Part shown: piece after piece, positions 56,354 through 64,000 of the stretch | How the letters are laid out: the number at the start of each line of letters is the position of its first letter | Position numbering within the stretch: position 1 is the stretch's first letter | NCBI GenBank assembly: GCA_026004735.1 | Contig: BPJS01000001.1 | Coordinates: 1,736,001 to 1,800,000, forward strand | Reading direction: 5' to 3' | Origin: Isosphaeraceae bacterium | GTDB taxonomy: Bacteria > Planctomycetota > Planctomycetia > Isosphaerales > Isosphaeraceae | DNA length: 64,000 nucleotides | The notes under the pieces: generated by a model | What the model was told of the DNA's origin: nothing | The model's input: only the letters and a program-made list of their open reading frames with translations | Database searches by the model: none | Program-made: the position numbers and the translations under genes

Positions 56354-59300
56354 TTAGTCGTCCCAGAGGAATTCTTCGTCCTCTTCTTCGGCCTCTTCGG
56401 TGAGGAGGAATTCTTGCTCGGAGTCGAGGTCAGGCTGCGCGGGGTCGGGGTCGAGGGCGAGGGTCTGAGTGTATTCCTTGCCGTCGACGTTGAGGACGAC
56501 GCGGTAGGTGCCGGCCGCGGCCAGACGGGGGCGAAGGTTCATGAGGGTGGACAGGGCACCTGTGCGTGGTTGGCTAGAGGGGCGGGAGGGGGATTCGGCG
56601 GAGGTGGTGGGTTCGGATCCGGTGCCCTCGCCGACGGGGACTGGTGGAGGGGATGGTTCGGCGGGGGTTTGGTTGGAGGGGGGACGGCGTCCGATGCGAC
56701 CGAGGTCCCAAGTGGCGCGGTGGAGACCGGGCTGGGTGACGGCGGGGATGGAGCGGACTTCGACGCCGGCGGCGTCCAGGATTTTGAGGGAGACGTCCTG
56801 GGCTTTCTGATGGAGGTGGTAGTAGAGGGGGACGCCGCGGGGAGGATTTTCGCCGGTGAAGCGGCGGTTGGTTTTGCCGCGGTCGAGGCCGACGAGCCAG
56901 CGGGTGGAGCGTGTGGGCTGATAGAGGTGGGCGGGTGCGGCGAGGATGGCGGGGGTGGCCTGACGGATGGGGGTGGCGTCGAGAATCCATAGGCTGCGGC
57001 CGTGGGTGGCGGCGACGACTTCGCCGACGTTGGGGTCGGGGTGGATGGCGAAGTCGTGGACGGCGACGGTTGGGAGGTTTGTGTTGAGGCTCGACCAGGA
57101 GCGTCCGGCGTCGATGGAGACGAAGGCGGCGAACTCGGTCCCGAGGAAGAGGAGGTTGGGGTTGACGATGTCTTCGCGGAGGCAGCGGGTGGAGCCGCGC
57201 GGGGGGAGGCCGGCGTTGAGGGAGCGCCAAGTTTGGCCGTAGTCCTCGGAGGCGTAAGCGAAGGGTCCGTCGAGGTCGGAGCGGTGGCCGTCGAAGGCGA
57301 CGTAGACGCGGCCGTCGGCGAAGCGGGAGGCTTCGATGGTGGCGACGTGCATGGGCCGGGGCAGACCGACGCGGTCGGTCAGATTGGTCCACTGAGCGCC
57401 GCCGTCGCGGGTGACCCAGAGGGCGCCGTCGTCGGTGCCGACGTAGAGGACGTTGGGGTTGCGGGGGCTTTCGGCGAGGGCGGTGGCGGAACCTCTGTCG
57501 GTGCGGGTGAGGTTGGGTGAGATGACGCGGAGGCCGTTGCCGCGGTCGAAGGAGCGAAAGACGCGGTTGGCGGCGACGGTGTAGATTTTGGGGTTGGTGG
57601 GGGAGAGGACGAAGGGGGTGTTCCAGTTCCAGCGGTAGGATTCGCCGGCAGGGGGCTGGGGCTGGAAGTAGCGGACCTGGCCGGTGCGGACGTTACGGCG
57701 GCCGATACCGCCGTTTTGGCTGGTGAAGTAGACGAGGTCGGGGTCGGTGGGGTCGACCTGGACCTGGAAGCCGTCGCCGCCGCCGATGGAGCGCCAGTCT
57801 TCGTTGAGGGGGCCGGCAGGGGCGAGCAGGCGGCTGGGACCGCCCCAGGTGCCGTTGTCTTGGAGACCGCCGTAGACCCAGTAGTCGCGGCGGGAGTCGA
57901 CGGCGACGTCGTAGAACTGGCCGATGGCGACCTGGTTGAGGTGGTCCCAGGATTGCATGCGGTCGTAGGTGGCGTAGATACCGCCGTCGCAACCGAGGAG
58001 CATGTGGCGGCTGTCGCGGGGGTTGATCCAGAGGGCGTGGTGGTCGGCGTGGACGTTGCGGCCGCCGTCGCCGCGGAACGATTTGCCGCCGTCGGCGGAG
58101 CGATGGAGGGAGATACCGAGGACGTAGACGCGTTGGTCGTCGTTGGGGTCGACACGGATCTGGCTGAAGTACATGGGGCGGGGGTTGAGGCTGTTGACGC
58201 GGGTCCAGGATTCGCCGCCGTCTTCGGAGCGGTAGACGCCGCCGTAGTCGAAGCCGTTTTCGCCCTGACGATTTTGGATGTTTTCGCGTTGGCCGCCGAG
58301 GAAGTCGCGGAAGGGGCGGTTGGGGTCGCGGGGGCCGCGGCCGCGGGAGGAGGCGGGGCGCTGGCCGAGGGTCAGAGTGAGTTCCTGGGTTTGGTCGCCG
58401 CGTTGGATTTTGAGGCGGAGGGAGTCGCCGGGTTTTTTGTCGGCGAGGGATTCGACGAGGGCTTCGTAGGATTTGATGGGGGAGCCATCGCGTTCGAGGA
58501 GGATGTCGCCGGGTTGGAGTCCGGCCTGGGCAGCGGGTCCGTCGGGGACGACGTTGCGGAGGACGACGCGATCGTTTTCGGTCTCGCCTTGAATGCCGGC
58601 ATAGGCCGAAGCGGCGGCGTTGGGCGGTCCGGTGCCGATGGTTTCGCTTTCGACGATGGCGTAGACGATGCGGGGGTCTTTGCGGTAGTAGCAGAGGCCC
58701 ACGCGGCCGAGCTTGGAGGTGGGGAGTCCTTTGGAGAGTCGGGTCCAGGTCTGGCCGCCGTCGGTGGTTTTATGGATGGCGGCGCCGGGTCCGAATTGAA
58801 CGGACGGTTCGTTGGTGTCGTAGAGGTCGCGGGCGCGCTCCCAGGTGGCCACGAGCAGGGTGTCCGGGTCGTTGGGATGCATGGCGATGTCGATGACGCC
58901 GGTGCGGTCGTCGACAAAGAGGATGCGGGTCCAGGTTTTGCCGCCGTCGGTGGTTTTGTAGAGACCGCGTTCGTTGTTTGGGCCCCAAAGGCGGCCGAGA
59001 GCGCCGACGTAGACGATGTTGGGGTCGGTGGGGTGGATGACGATGCGACCGATCTGGAAGCTCTCGGAGAGGCCCATGTGGGTCCAGGATTTGCCGCCGT
59101 CGGTGGATTTGTAGACGCCGTCGCCGTAGGAAACGGAGTTGCGGGGGTTGGCCTCGCCGGTGCCGACCCAGACGAGGTTGGGGTCGGTGGCGGCAACGGC
59201 GACGTCGCCGATCGAGACGGTCGGCTGGGTGTCGAACTGGTGCTGGAAGGTTAGGCCGTTGTTGGTGGTTTTAAGCAGTCCACCGCTTGCGGTAGCGACA

Positions 59301-59623
59301 TAGAAGATGGTGGGGTCGGCCTCGTAGACGGCCAGGGCGGTGATGCGCCCGCCCATGTTGGCCGGCCCGATCGAGCGCCACTTAAGGTTTTTGAGCCAGC
59401 CGTCGGGCAGAGGGGTGGTGGCGGGGGATTCGGAAGGCGTGGGGGCTTCGGATTGGGAAAGGGCGTCGAGCTTGCGGCTCAACTCGTCAAGCTGGCGGCG
59501 GATTTCCTCGATTTGGCGCTGTCTGGGGTCGTCCGGCGGCGTTTGCGCGGCATCTGCTAGACTCCAGCCGACGGCCACCAGGCCCGCCAGCAGCCAACGC
59601 CACAATCCGAAGCTGCGGAGCAC
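56354..59623 (-). CDS. Exported VPS10/BNR-repeat protein with inserted PDZ domain
   Basis: A 1089-residue protein from GTG 59623 (VLRSFGLWRWLLAGLVAVG signal, AGG ahead); ATG 59665 is an in-frame alternative. A coiled-coil-like segment near residues 30-60 (IEEIRRQLDELSRKLDALSQ) is followed by sortilin/BNR-type propeller repeats with the Asp-box pattern: TTNNGLTFQHQ, STDGGKSWTHM, TTDGGKTWTRI, TTDGGQTWTRL, SEDGGESWTRV, SEDYGQTWRSL. Between the third and fourth lies a PDZ domain (about 355-440: AAQAGLQPGDILLERDGSPI). The C-terminus is very acidic (EEAEEEDEEFLWDD). Probably a periplasmic sensor or processing protein. Confidence 0.85.
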   Translation of the reverse strand: MLRSFGLWRWLLAGLVAVGWSLADAAQTPPDDPRQRQIEEIRRQLDELSRKLDALSQSEAPTPSESPATTPLPDGWLKNLKWRSIGPANMGGRITALAVYEADPTIFYVATASGGLLKTTNNGLTFQHQFDTQPTVSIGDVAVAATDPNLVWVGTGEANPRNSVSYGDGVYKSTDGGKSWTHMGLSESFQIGRIVIHPTDPNIVYVGALGRLWGPNNERGLYKTTDGGKTWTRILFVDDRTGVIDIAMHPNDPDTLLVATWERARDLYDTNEPSVQFGPGAAIHKTTDGGQTWTRLSKGLPTSKLGRVGLCYYRKDPRIVYAIVESETIGTGPPNAAASAYAGIQGETENDRVVLRNVVPDGPAAQAGLQPGDILLERDGSPIKSYEALVESLADKKPGDSLRLKIQRGDQTQELTLTLGQRPASSRGRGPRDPNRPFRDFLGGQRENIQNRQGENGFDYGGVYRSEDGGESWTRVNSLNPRPMYFSQIRVDPNDDQRVYVLGISLHRSADGGKSFRGDGGRNVHADHHALWINPRDSRHMLLGCDGGIYATYDRMQSWDHLNQVAIGQFYDVAVDSRRDYWVYGGLQDNGTWGGPSRLLAPAGPLNEDWRSIGGGDGFQVQVDPTDPDLVYFTSQNGGIGRRNVRTGQVRYFQPQPPAGESYRWNWNTPFVLSPTNPKIYTVAANRVFRSFDRGNGLRVISPNLTRTDRGSATALAESPRNPNVLYVGTDDGALWVTRDGGAQWTNLTDRVGLPRPMHVATIEASRFADGRVYVAFDGHRSDLDGPFAYASEDYGQTWRSLNAGLPPRGSTRCLREDIVNPNLLFLGTEFAAFVSIDAGRSWSSLNTNLPTVAVHDFAIHPDPNVGEVVAATHGRSLWILDATPIRQATPAILAAPAHLYQPTRSTRWLVGLDRGKTNRRFTGENPPRGVPLYYHLHQKAQDVSLKILDAAGVEVRSIPAVTQPGLHRATWDLGRIGRRPPSNQTPAEPSPPPVPVGEGTGSEPTTSAESPSRPSSQPRTGALSTLMNLRPRLAAAGTYRVVLNVDGKEYTQTLALDPDPAQPDLDSEQEFLLTEEAEEEDEEFLWDD

Positions 59624-59927
59624 GATGAACCTGCCTTTCGGAACGAAGAAGCACGACCCATGCACCCTAGGTTTCCTAAATTCCCAAAATACGAGGATCG
59701 ACCCGGTGGAGGCAACCGCGTGGAGATGCGGTTTGGGGCCAAGTCAGGGGGAGGGATTGATGTGGGGGAAGAGGGGCGAGCGGTGAGGGTGGGCGAAGGG
59801 AGGGCAGGTTGGGATCGGGAGGTGGGCGCGGGAGGGTTTGGCGCGAGATGAGGTTTGAGGCAGGCGTGAGGTCGGGTTAGGCTCGGGGAATGGGTGGAGA
59901 AGCGAGGTCCGAGACGAGGATCCGAGC
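59624..59927. other. Intergenic region between divergent VPS10 and TIM-barrel-fusion genes
   Basis: 304 bases, G-rich on the + strand. An AT-rich patch near 59675-59695 may be part of the VPS10 promoter. No clear promoter pair. Confidence 0.4.
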
Positions 59928-62321
59928 ATGCGCGTGTGGATGGTGGCGATCGTCCTGATGCAGCCCGATCCGGAGGGGGTGCGGGGGATCTATGGCGGAG
60001 CGCCGGCGGATGTGCTTGACGGCACGAAGCGGCTCAGCGCGTATGGGGCCAACGCCGTCTGGTTCGGGAGCGGGGGGCTGAATCGGGAGACGGTGGCGCG
60101 GTTGAAGAGGCAGGGGGTGCGGGTATTTGCCGAGTTCAACTCGCTTCACGAAGCGGGATTTCTTGAGGAGCACCCGGAAGCGGCGCCGGTGGGTCCGGAT
60201 GGGGAACCGGCGCCGCCGCCGGATGGGTGGCAGGGAGTCTGTCCGACGCATCCGGGATACCGGGCGGCGCGGATGGAGGCATTTCGGCGGGCGCTGACCG
60301 AGTTTGAGATCGATGGGATCTGGCTCGACTACCATCATGCGCACGCCTCGTGGGAGCAGGCCGAGCCGAAGTTGCCGGATACGTGTTTTTGTGTTCGGTG
60401 TTTGGCGTTGTTTGATGCACGGACGGGGCTGAATCTCTCGGCGTTGCCGCCGCGGATAGCGGGGGAGGAGATCCTCAAGCATCTCCGGCCGCGGTGGGTT
60501 GAGTTTCGGTGTGCGATCTTGACCGATTGGGTGCGGGAGTTTGACGCGATCCGGGACGAGGTGAAGCCCGAGGCGCTGCTGGGGGTCTTTCACTGCCCGT
60601 GGAGCGACACGGAGCGGGATGGGGCGTTACGCAACAAGTTGTTCATTGATTTGAAGGCGTGGATGCCGTATGTGGATGTCTTTAGTCCGATGCCGTACCA
60701 TGCGCGTTTTGGGCATGCGCGCGATTTGGACTGGATTGGTCGGCAGATTGAGTGGCTCGGGGGATACTTGGGTTTGGCGGGGGAACCGGGGGAGCGGGTC
60801 CGGATCTGGCCGATCGTGCAGCTTTCGGACTGGGGCGAGGAGGTGGCAGCGGCGGATGTGCCGCGGATTTTGGAGCTTGGCGCACGGCGGCCGGCGACGG
60901 GGGTGATGGTTTTCCACTGGGGGTCGCTTCAGGGGCAGCCGGAAAAAGTGGCCGCGATGGCGCGGGTGTACCGGGAGTGGGCGGCGGGGGTGGAAGAGGG
61001 ACCGGGCGGACTGGAGGTGGTTCCGATCCCGGAGCGGCTGCGGACAGCGCTTGGTCTGGACCCGTCGTTTTATGCCAAGTGTGTGCGGGTCGAGGGGTTT
61101 CCAATTGTCAGCTCGGCGCGGGTGGCGGACGCCGCCTTGCGCGAGGCGGGTTATCTGCTCAGCCGGATGATGGCGGGCAATCCCGAACTGTTGCGCGAGA
61201 TGGCGCGGAATAAGGTGCGGCTGGTGGTGATGGCGCACGACGAGTACACGACCGATGTGCCGGAACAGCGGCGGATGCGGCCGAAGGTGTACTGGGACCG
61301 GAGGGCGCGGGGGTTGGGCGGCTCGCCGCGGGATCCGCTGGTGTCGTGCGGGGAGGAGAACTTGCTGCATTATCCGGGGGATCCGTACAGTACAGAAAAT
61401 ATTTTGATCCATGAATTTGCACATTCGATTCATCTGAACGGGATGCGGACGGCGGATCCGACGTTTCAGGGGCGGCTGGAGCAGGCGTTTGAGGCGGCCA
61501 AGGCGGCGGGATTGTGGAAGAATACGTACGCGATGACGGATGTGTCGGAGTATTTCGCGGAGGGGGTGCAGTCGTGGTTTGACACGAACCGTCAGAACGA
61601 CGCGCAGCACAATCACGTGGACACGCGGGAGGAGTTGCAGGCTTATGATCCGGCGTTGGCGGCGTTGTGCGCGGAGGTATTTGGGGAGAATCCCTGGCGG
61701 TATCGGCGGATTGAGGATCGAGAAGAGGCTGAGCGAAGCCACCTGAAGGATTACGACCCGGCCGTGGCGCCGCGGTTTCGGTGGCGGAGGGCGGAGCTGA
61801 CGGCGCGGCCGCGGGTGCGGATCGAGACCGATTTGGGGGAGATCGAGTTGGAACTGGATGCCGAGCGGGCGCCGATCACGGTTAGGAATTTTCTGGATTA
61901 TGCGGAGCGGGGGTTGTATGCGGACGGGGCGTTTTTCCGGACGGTGCGGGCGGACAACCAGCCTGACGACGCGGTGAAGATCGCCGTGATCCAGGCGCGG
62001 GCCAACCCAGCGCGGGAGGGGGAGTGGAGCGATCCGATCAAGCTGGAACGAACCCGCGACACGGGGTTGAGGCACGTCGATGGGGCGATCTCGATGGCGC
62101 GGGACGGCCCGGATACGGCCCGGGCGGATTTTTTCATTTGCGTCGGGGATCAGCCGGAGTTGGATTACGGGGGGAAACGGCAGCCGGATGGTCAGGGGTT
62201 TGCGGCGTTTGGTCGGGTGGTGCGGGGGATGGAGGTGGTGCGCGCGATTCACGAGGCAGCGGCCGAGGGGCAGATGCTCAGGCCGCCGGTCCGGATTCAG
62301 CGGGTGATTCGCCTGGAGTGA
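59928..62321 (+). CDS. Three-domain protein: TIM-barrel glycosidase-like, zincin, cyclophilin
   Basis: A 797-residue protein from ATG 59928, without a clear signal peptide. Residues 1-345 look like a glycoside-hydrolase-type TIM barrel (ANAVWFGSGGLNRETVARL, VRVFAEFNSLHEAG, EIDGIWLDYHHAHASW, VDVFSPMPYHARFG, GVMVFHWGSLQG). Residues 360-620 contain a metallopeptidase-like zincin: HEFAH at 495-499 and downstream Glu-rich YFAEGVQSWFD, which could supply the third ligand. Residues 627-797 are a cyclophilin domain (RIETDLGEIELELDAERAP, FFRTVRADNQP, GAISMARDG). One reading frame, no break. The TIM-barrel Asp-rich acid pair (WLDYHH) may be catalytic. I do not know this combination. Confidence 0.75.
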   Translation: MRVWMVAIVLMQPDPEGVRGIYGGAPADVLDGTKRLSAYGANAVWFGSGGLNRETVARLKRQGVRVFAEFNSLHEAGFLEEHPEAAPVGPDGEPAPPPDGWQGVCPTHPGYRAARMEAFRRALTEFEIDGIWLDYHHAHASWEQAEPKLPDTCFCVRCLALFDARTGLNLSALPPRIAGEEILKHLRPRWVEFRCAILTDWVREFDAIRDEVKPEALLGVFHCPWSDTERDGALRNKLFIDLKAWMPYVDVFSPMPYHARFGHARDLDWIGRQIEWLGGYLGLAGEPGERVRIWPIVQLSDWGEEVAAADVPRILELGARRPATGVMVFHWGSLQGQPEKVAAMARVYREWAAGVEEGPGGLEVVPIPERLRTALGLDPSFYAKCVRVEGFPIVSSARVADAALREAGYLLSRMMAGNPELLREMARNKVRLVVMAHDEYTTDVPEQRRMRPKVYWDRRARGLGGSPRDPLVSCGEENLLHYPGDPYSTENILIHEFAHSIHLNGMRTADPTFQGRLEQAFEAAKAAGLWKNTYAMTDVSEYFAEGVQSWFDTNRQNDAQHNHVDTREELQAYDPALAALCAEVFGENPWRYRRIEDREEAERSHLKDYDPAVAPRFRWRRAELTARPRVRIETDLGEIELELDAERAPITVRNFLDYAERGLYADGAFFRTVRADNQPDDAVKIAVIQARANPAREGEWSDPIKLERTRDTGLRHVDGAISMARDGPDTARADFFICVGDQPELDYGGKRQPDGQGFAAFGRVVRGMEVVRAIHEAAAEGQMLRPPVRIQRVIRLE

Positions 62322-62357
62322 GCGGGAGACAGGGCGGGGGCGGGGAGTGCGTGGGCG

Positions 62358-63035
62358 TTAGCGTTTCTTGAGGGTCACACCGATGCCGGCGCCTTCCATG
62401 AGGACGAAGGTGGTTTCCAGCTCGGGGTTGGTGGTGATGGCTTCGATGTAGCGGGGGTCGGGCGGGGGCGACTTCATGTTGTGGGCGAGGATCAGGCCGC
62501 CGGGCCGGACCAGGGGGAGGAGTTTTTGGAGGTAGTCGAGGTAACCGGATTTGTCGGCGTCGATGAAGACCAGGTCGATCGGTTCGGTGTGTTGGGAGAC
62601 AGTTTGGTGGGCGTCGCCCTCGATGATGGTGATCAGGTCGGCGACGCCGGCGGCCTCGAAGTTGGCTCGGGCGACCTGGATGCGTTCGGGGTCGATTTCG
62701 TGGGTATAGAGGTGGCCGCCGGTTTTGCGGAGGGCGATGGCCAGCCAGATGCCGGACTCGCCGGTTGAGGTGCCGAGTTCGACGACGCGCTGGGCGTTGA
62801 TGGCTTCGGCCATTTGGCGGAGGAAGCGGCCGTCGGTGTCGGAGACGTTGGCGTAGCGTTGGCCTTTCTGGGCGGCGGCGATGGCCTCGAGGGCTTTCTT
62901 TTCGGCGTCGTCCTTGGCCAGGGGAGGGCGTTCGAGGGATGGGGCCGGGCGTCGGGGGCCCTGTCCCATCGCGGCTCCGAAAAGCCCGCCCGCCATCATC
63001 GCCAGACTCCAGACGACGAGATCGCGTCCGCGCAT
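62358..63035 (-). CDS. Exported class I SAM-dependent O-methyltransferase-like protein
   Basis: A 225-residue protein from ATG 63035 (MRGRDLVVWSLAMMAGGLFGAAMGQG, an export-like N-terminus); the frame is open further upstream but that part is not family-like. It matches the catechol O-methyltransferase-like class I group: VVELGTSTGESGIWLA (SAM loop), GGHLYTHEIDPERIQ, VDLITIIEGDAHQ-type, DLVFIDADKSGYLDYL and PGGLILAHNM. An exported methyltransferase is unusual. It is convergent with the fusion gene by 36 bases. Confidence 0.85.
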   Translation of the reverse strand: MRGRDLVVWSLAMMAGGLFGAAMGQGPRRPAPSLERPPLAKDDAEKKALEAIAAAQKGQRYANVSDTDGRFLRQMAEAINAQRVVELGTSTGESGIWLAIALRKTGGHLYTHEIDPERIQVARANFEAAGVADLITIIEGDAHQTVSQHTEPIDLVFIDADKSGYLDYLQKLLPLVRPGGLILAHNMKSPPPDPRYIEAITTNPELETTFVLMEGAGIGVTLKKR

Positions 63036-63275
63036 CGCTCGACGACTCCCTGGGGGTTTGTCGGGTGCATCCGAAATACCTGATTGGTACCACCCCGATT
63101 GAGTCGACCACACGAGAGCGGCCGGCTCAAGCGGCAAGCGGTCTTCGGGAGTCGAAGGACGACGTGGCATTGAGCGGCGTTCACGAGTTGGCACGCGTCG
63201 AGGGTTGCAGGAGAGGGGGGCGGACGGGAGCGGGAGGGGTTCGGCGGGTATCCGGAAAGTCGGTGAGCGAGGAGG
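63036..63275. other. Intergenic region between O-methyltransferase and PaaK-like genes
   Basis: 240 bases on the upstream side of the O-methyltransferase gene, downstream of the PaaK-like gene. Nothing specific seen. Confidence 0.3.
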
Positions 63276-64000
63276 TCAGGATTCGGGGATCTGCTTGCCG
63301 GCCAGGTGGGGGGAAAGGATGGGGTGAGGGGTTGAGTGGGGCGGGTCGTGGCGGAGCTTGGCCGAAGCGCGGTGGGAATCCGGGGAACCGGGCGGCCCGA
63401 CGAGGCTGACCATGCGGCGGAATTTGCCGGAGGGCTGGTCGGACGTGAGGCGTGGAACGACTTCGAGGGAGAGGTCGAGCTTACCGTAGAAGTCGTACAT
63501 ACGGAGTTGGCGTTCGAGGGACCACCAGGCGTGGTCGTGGTTGAGGGTGTGGCCGGGGAGCAGCTCGAGTTTGATGACGACCTTGTTTCGCTCGACCTGG
63601 ATGGCCTGCCATTCGCGGACTTCGCGGGTGTAGTCGAAGGCGTTTTTGAAGACGCTGTTGATGAGCTGGCGGTAGGAATCGCCGTCTTTGATGTAGAAGG
63701 TGTCCGCGGCGCGGCCTTCGATCTTGAGGACGCGGGGCAGTCGGCTGCCGCAGCGGCAAGGCTCGGTGGCCATGGTCACGATGTCGCCGACCTCGTAGCG
63801 AATGATCGGCTGGACGCGGTTGGCGAGGTTGGTGATCAGGACCTTGCGGCCGGGCTGACCGGGGGGGACGGGGTTGTTTTGGTCGTCGACGACTTCGAGG
63901 ATGGCCCAGTCGGCGTTGACGTGAGCGCCTTCGTCGGTGGGGCAGCCATTGGTCAGGAAGGGGCATTCGCCGGTGGCGTAGTTGTTGAGGACGTGGAGGC
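63276..64000 (-). CDS. Adenylate-forming enzyme, PaaK/F390-synthetase-like (N-terminus beyond window)
   Basis: The 240 visible residues are the C-terminal half of a PaaK-like ligase. From the edge: NNYATGECPFLTNGCPTDEG with paired Cys, VLITNLANRVQPIIRYEVGDIV (the RYxxGD adenylation core), CRCGSRLPRVLKIEGRAADTFYI, then an ANL C-terminal subdomain with GDSYRQLINSVFKNAF. The tail after GKFRRMVSLVG is Pro/His-rich. The family activates aryl acids as adenylates; whether this one makes a CoA ester cannot be said. The frame stays open to the window end. Confidence 0.85.
   Translation of the reverse strand, partial: LHVLNNYATGECPFLTNGCPTDEGAHVNADWAILEVVDDQNNPVPPGQPGRKVLITNLANRVQPIIRYEVGDIVTMATEPCRCGSRLPRVLKIEGRAADTFYIKDGDSYRQLINSVFKNAFDYTREVREWQAIQVERNKVVIKLELLPGHTLNHDHAWWSLERQLRMYDFYGKLDLSLEVVPRLTSDQPSGKFRRMVSLVGPPGSPDSHRASAKLRHDPPHSTPHPILSPHLAGKQIPES

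Noticed and set aside
1..64000. Mobile elements, CRISPR arrays, rRNA
   Set aside because: No transposase, integrase, repeat-spacer array or rRNA seen.

Overview
The window is 64 kb of GC-rich bacterial chromosome, almost certainly from a planctomycete. The evidence is three large secreted proteins with the N-terminal LEPR-XLL type motif (starts 2290, 8759, 41342), a PVC-type heme-binding dehydrogenase-like protein, a CRTAC1-type FG-GAP/UnbV lipoprotein, ThuA, Gfo/Idh/MocA and formylglycine-enzyme-like secreted proteins, a Tat-exported intradiol dioxygenase, and generally weak intrinsic terminators. Family Isosphaeraceae is my guess from the style of the proteins; no rRNA marker is present. 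I see no transposase, phage module or CRISPR array.

Layout. 1-4 kb: an Hsp70-family protein (cut by the left edge) with its DUF2760 partner, a small lipoprotein and a LEPR-XLL surface protein. 4.2-9 kb: fabH, two unknown genes, ispH and a second LEPR-type protein. 9.3-12.2 kb: pyrR-pyrB-pyrC. 12.4-18.9 kb: a STAS-FHA-STAS protein, a NYN-domain protein, sucC and sucD with a membrane-protein gene between them, and a Nudix-ACT fusion. 19-24.8 kb: an amidase lipoprotein, gluQ, prfB with a programmed frameshift, an unknown gene and glyA. 24.8-34 kb: membrane proteins, a CRTAC1 lipoprotein, the dioxygenase, and an apbE-hydrolase-sulfatase operon. 35-51 kb: secreted catabolic or surface proteins, a cyclophilin-containing LEPR protein, an HtrA-like protease, a PVC cytochrome and a frameshifted nitrilase-family gene. 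51 kb: tRNA-Cys(GCA). 51-64 kb: a GT-C glycosyltransferase, a PQQ-type sugar dehydrogenase with cytochrome c, a DUF433 protein, a VPS10/BNR-repeat protein with a PDZ domain, a TIM-barrel/zincin/cyclophilin fusion, an exported O-methyltransferase, and a PaaK-like adenylating enzyme cut by the right edge.

The strongest large-scale signal is a reversal of GC skew centred near 50.6-51.8 kb. The + strand is C-rich to the left and G-rich to the right, whichever strand the genes lie on. By the usual convention this marks a replication origin, although gene orientation does not clearly agree. The most unusual proteins are the TIM-barrel/zincin/cyclophilin fusion (59928-62321), the Nudix-ACT fusion (17939-18874) and the STAS-FHA-STAS protein (12423-13763). 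Housekeeping functions covered are pyrimidine synthesis, the succinyl-CoA step of the TCA cycle, isoprenoid and fatty acid synthesis, one-carbon metabolism and translation termination. Most of the rest is envelope or extracellular.
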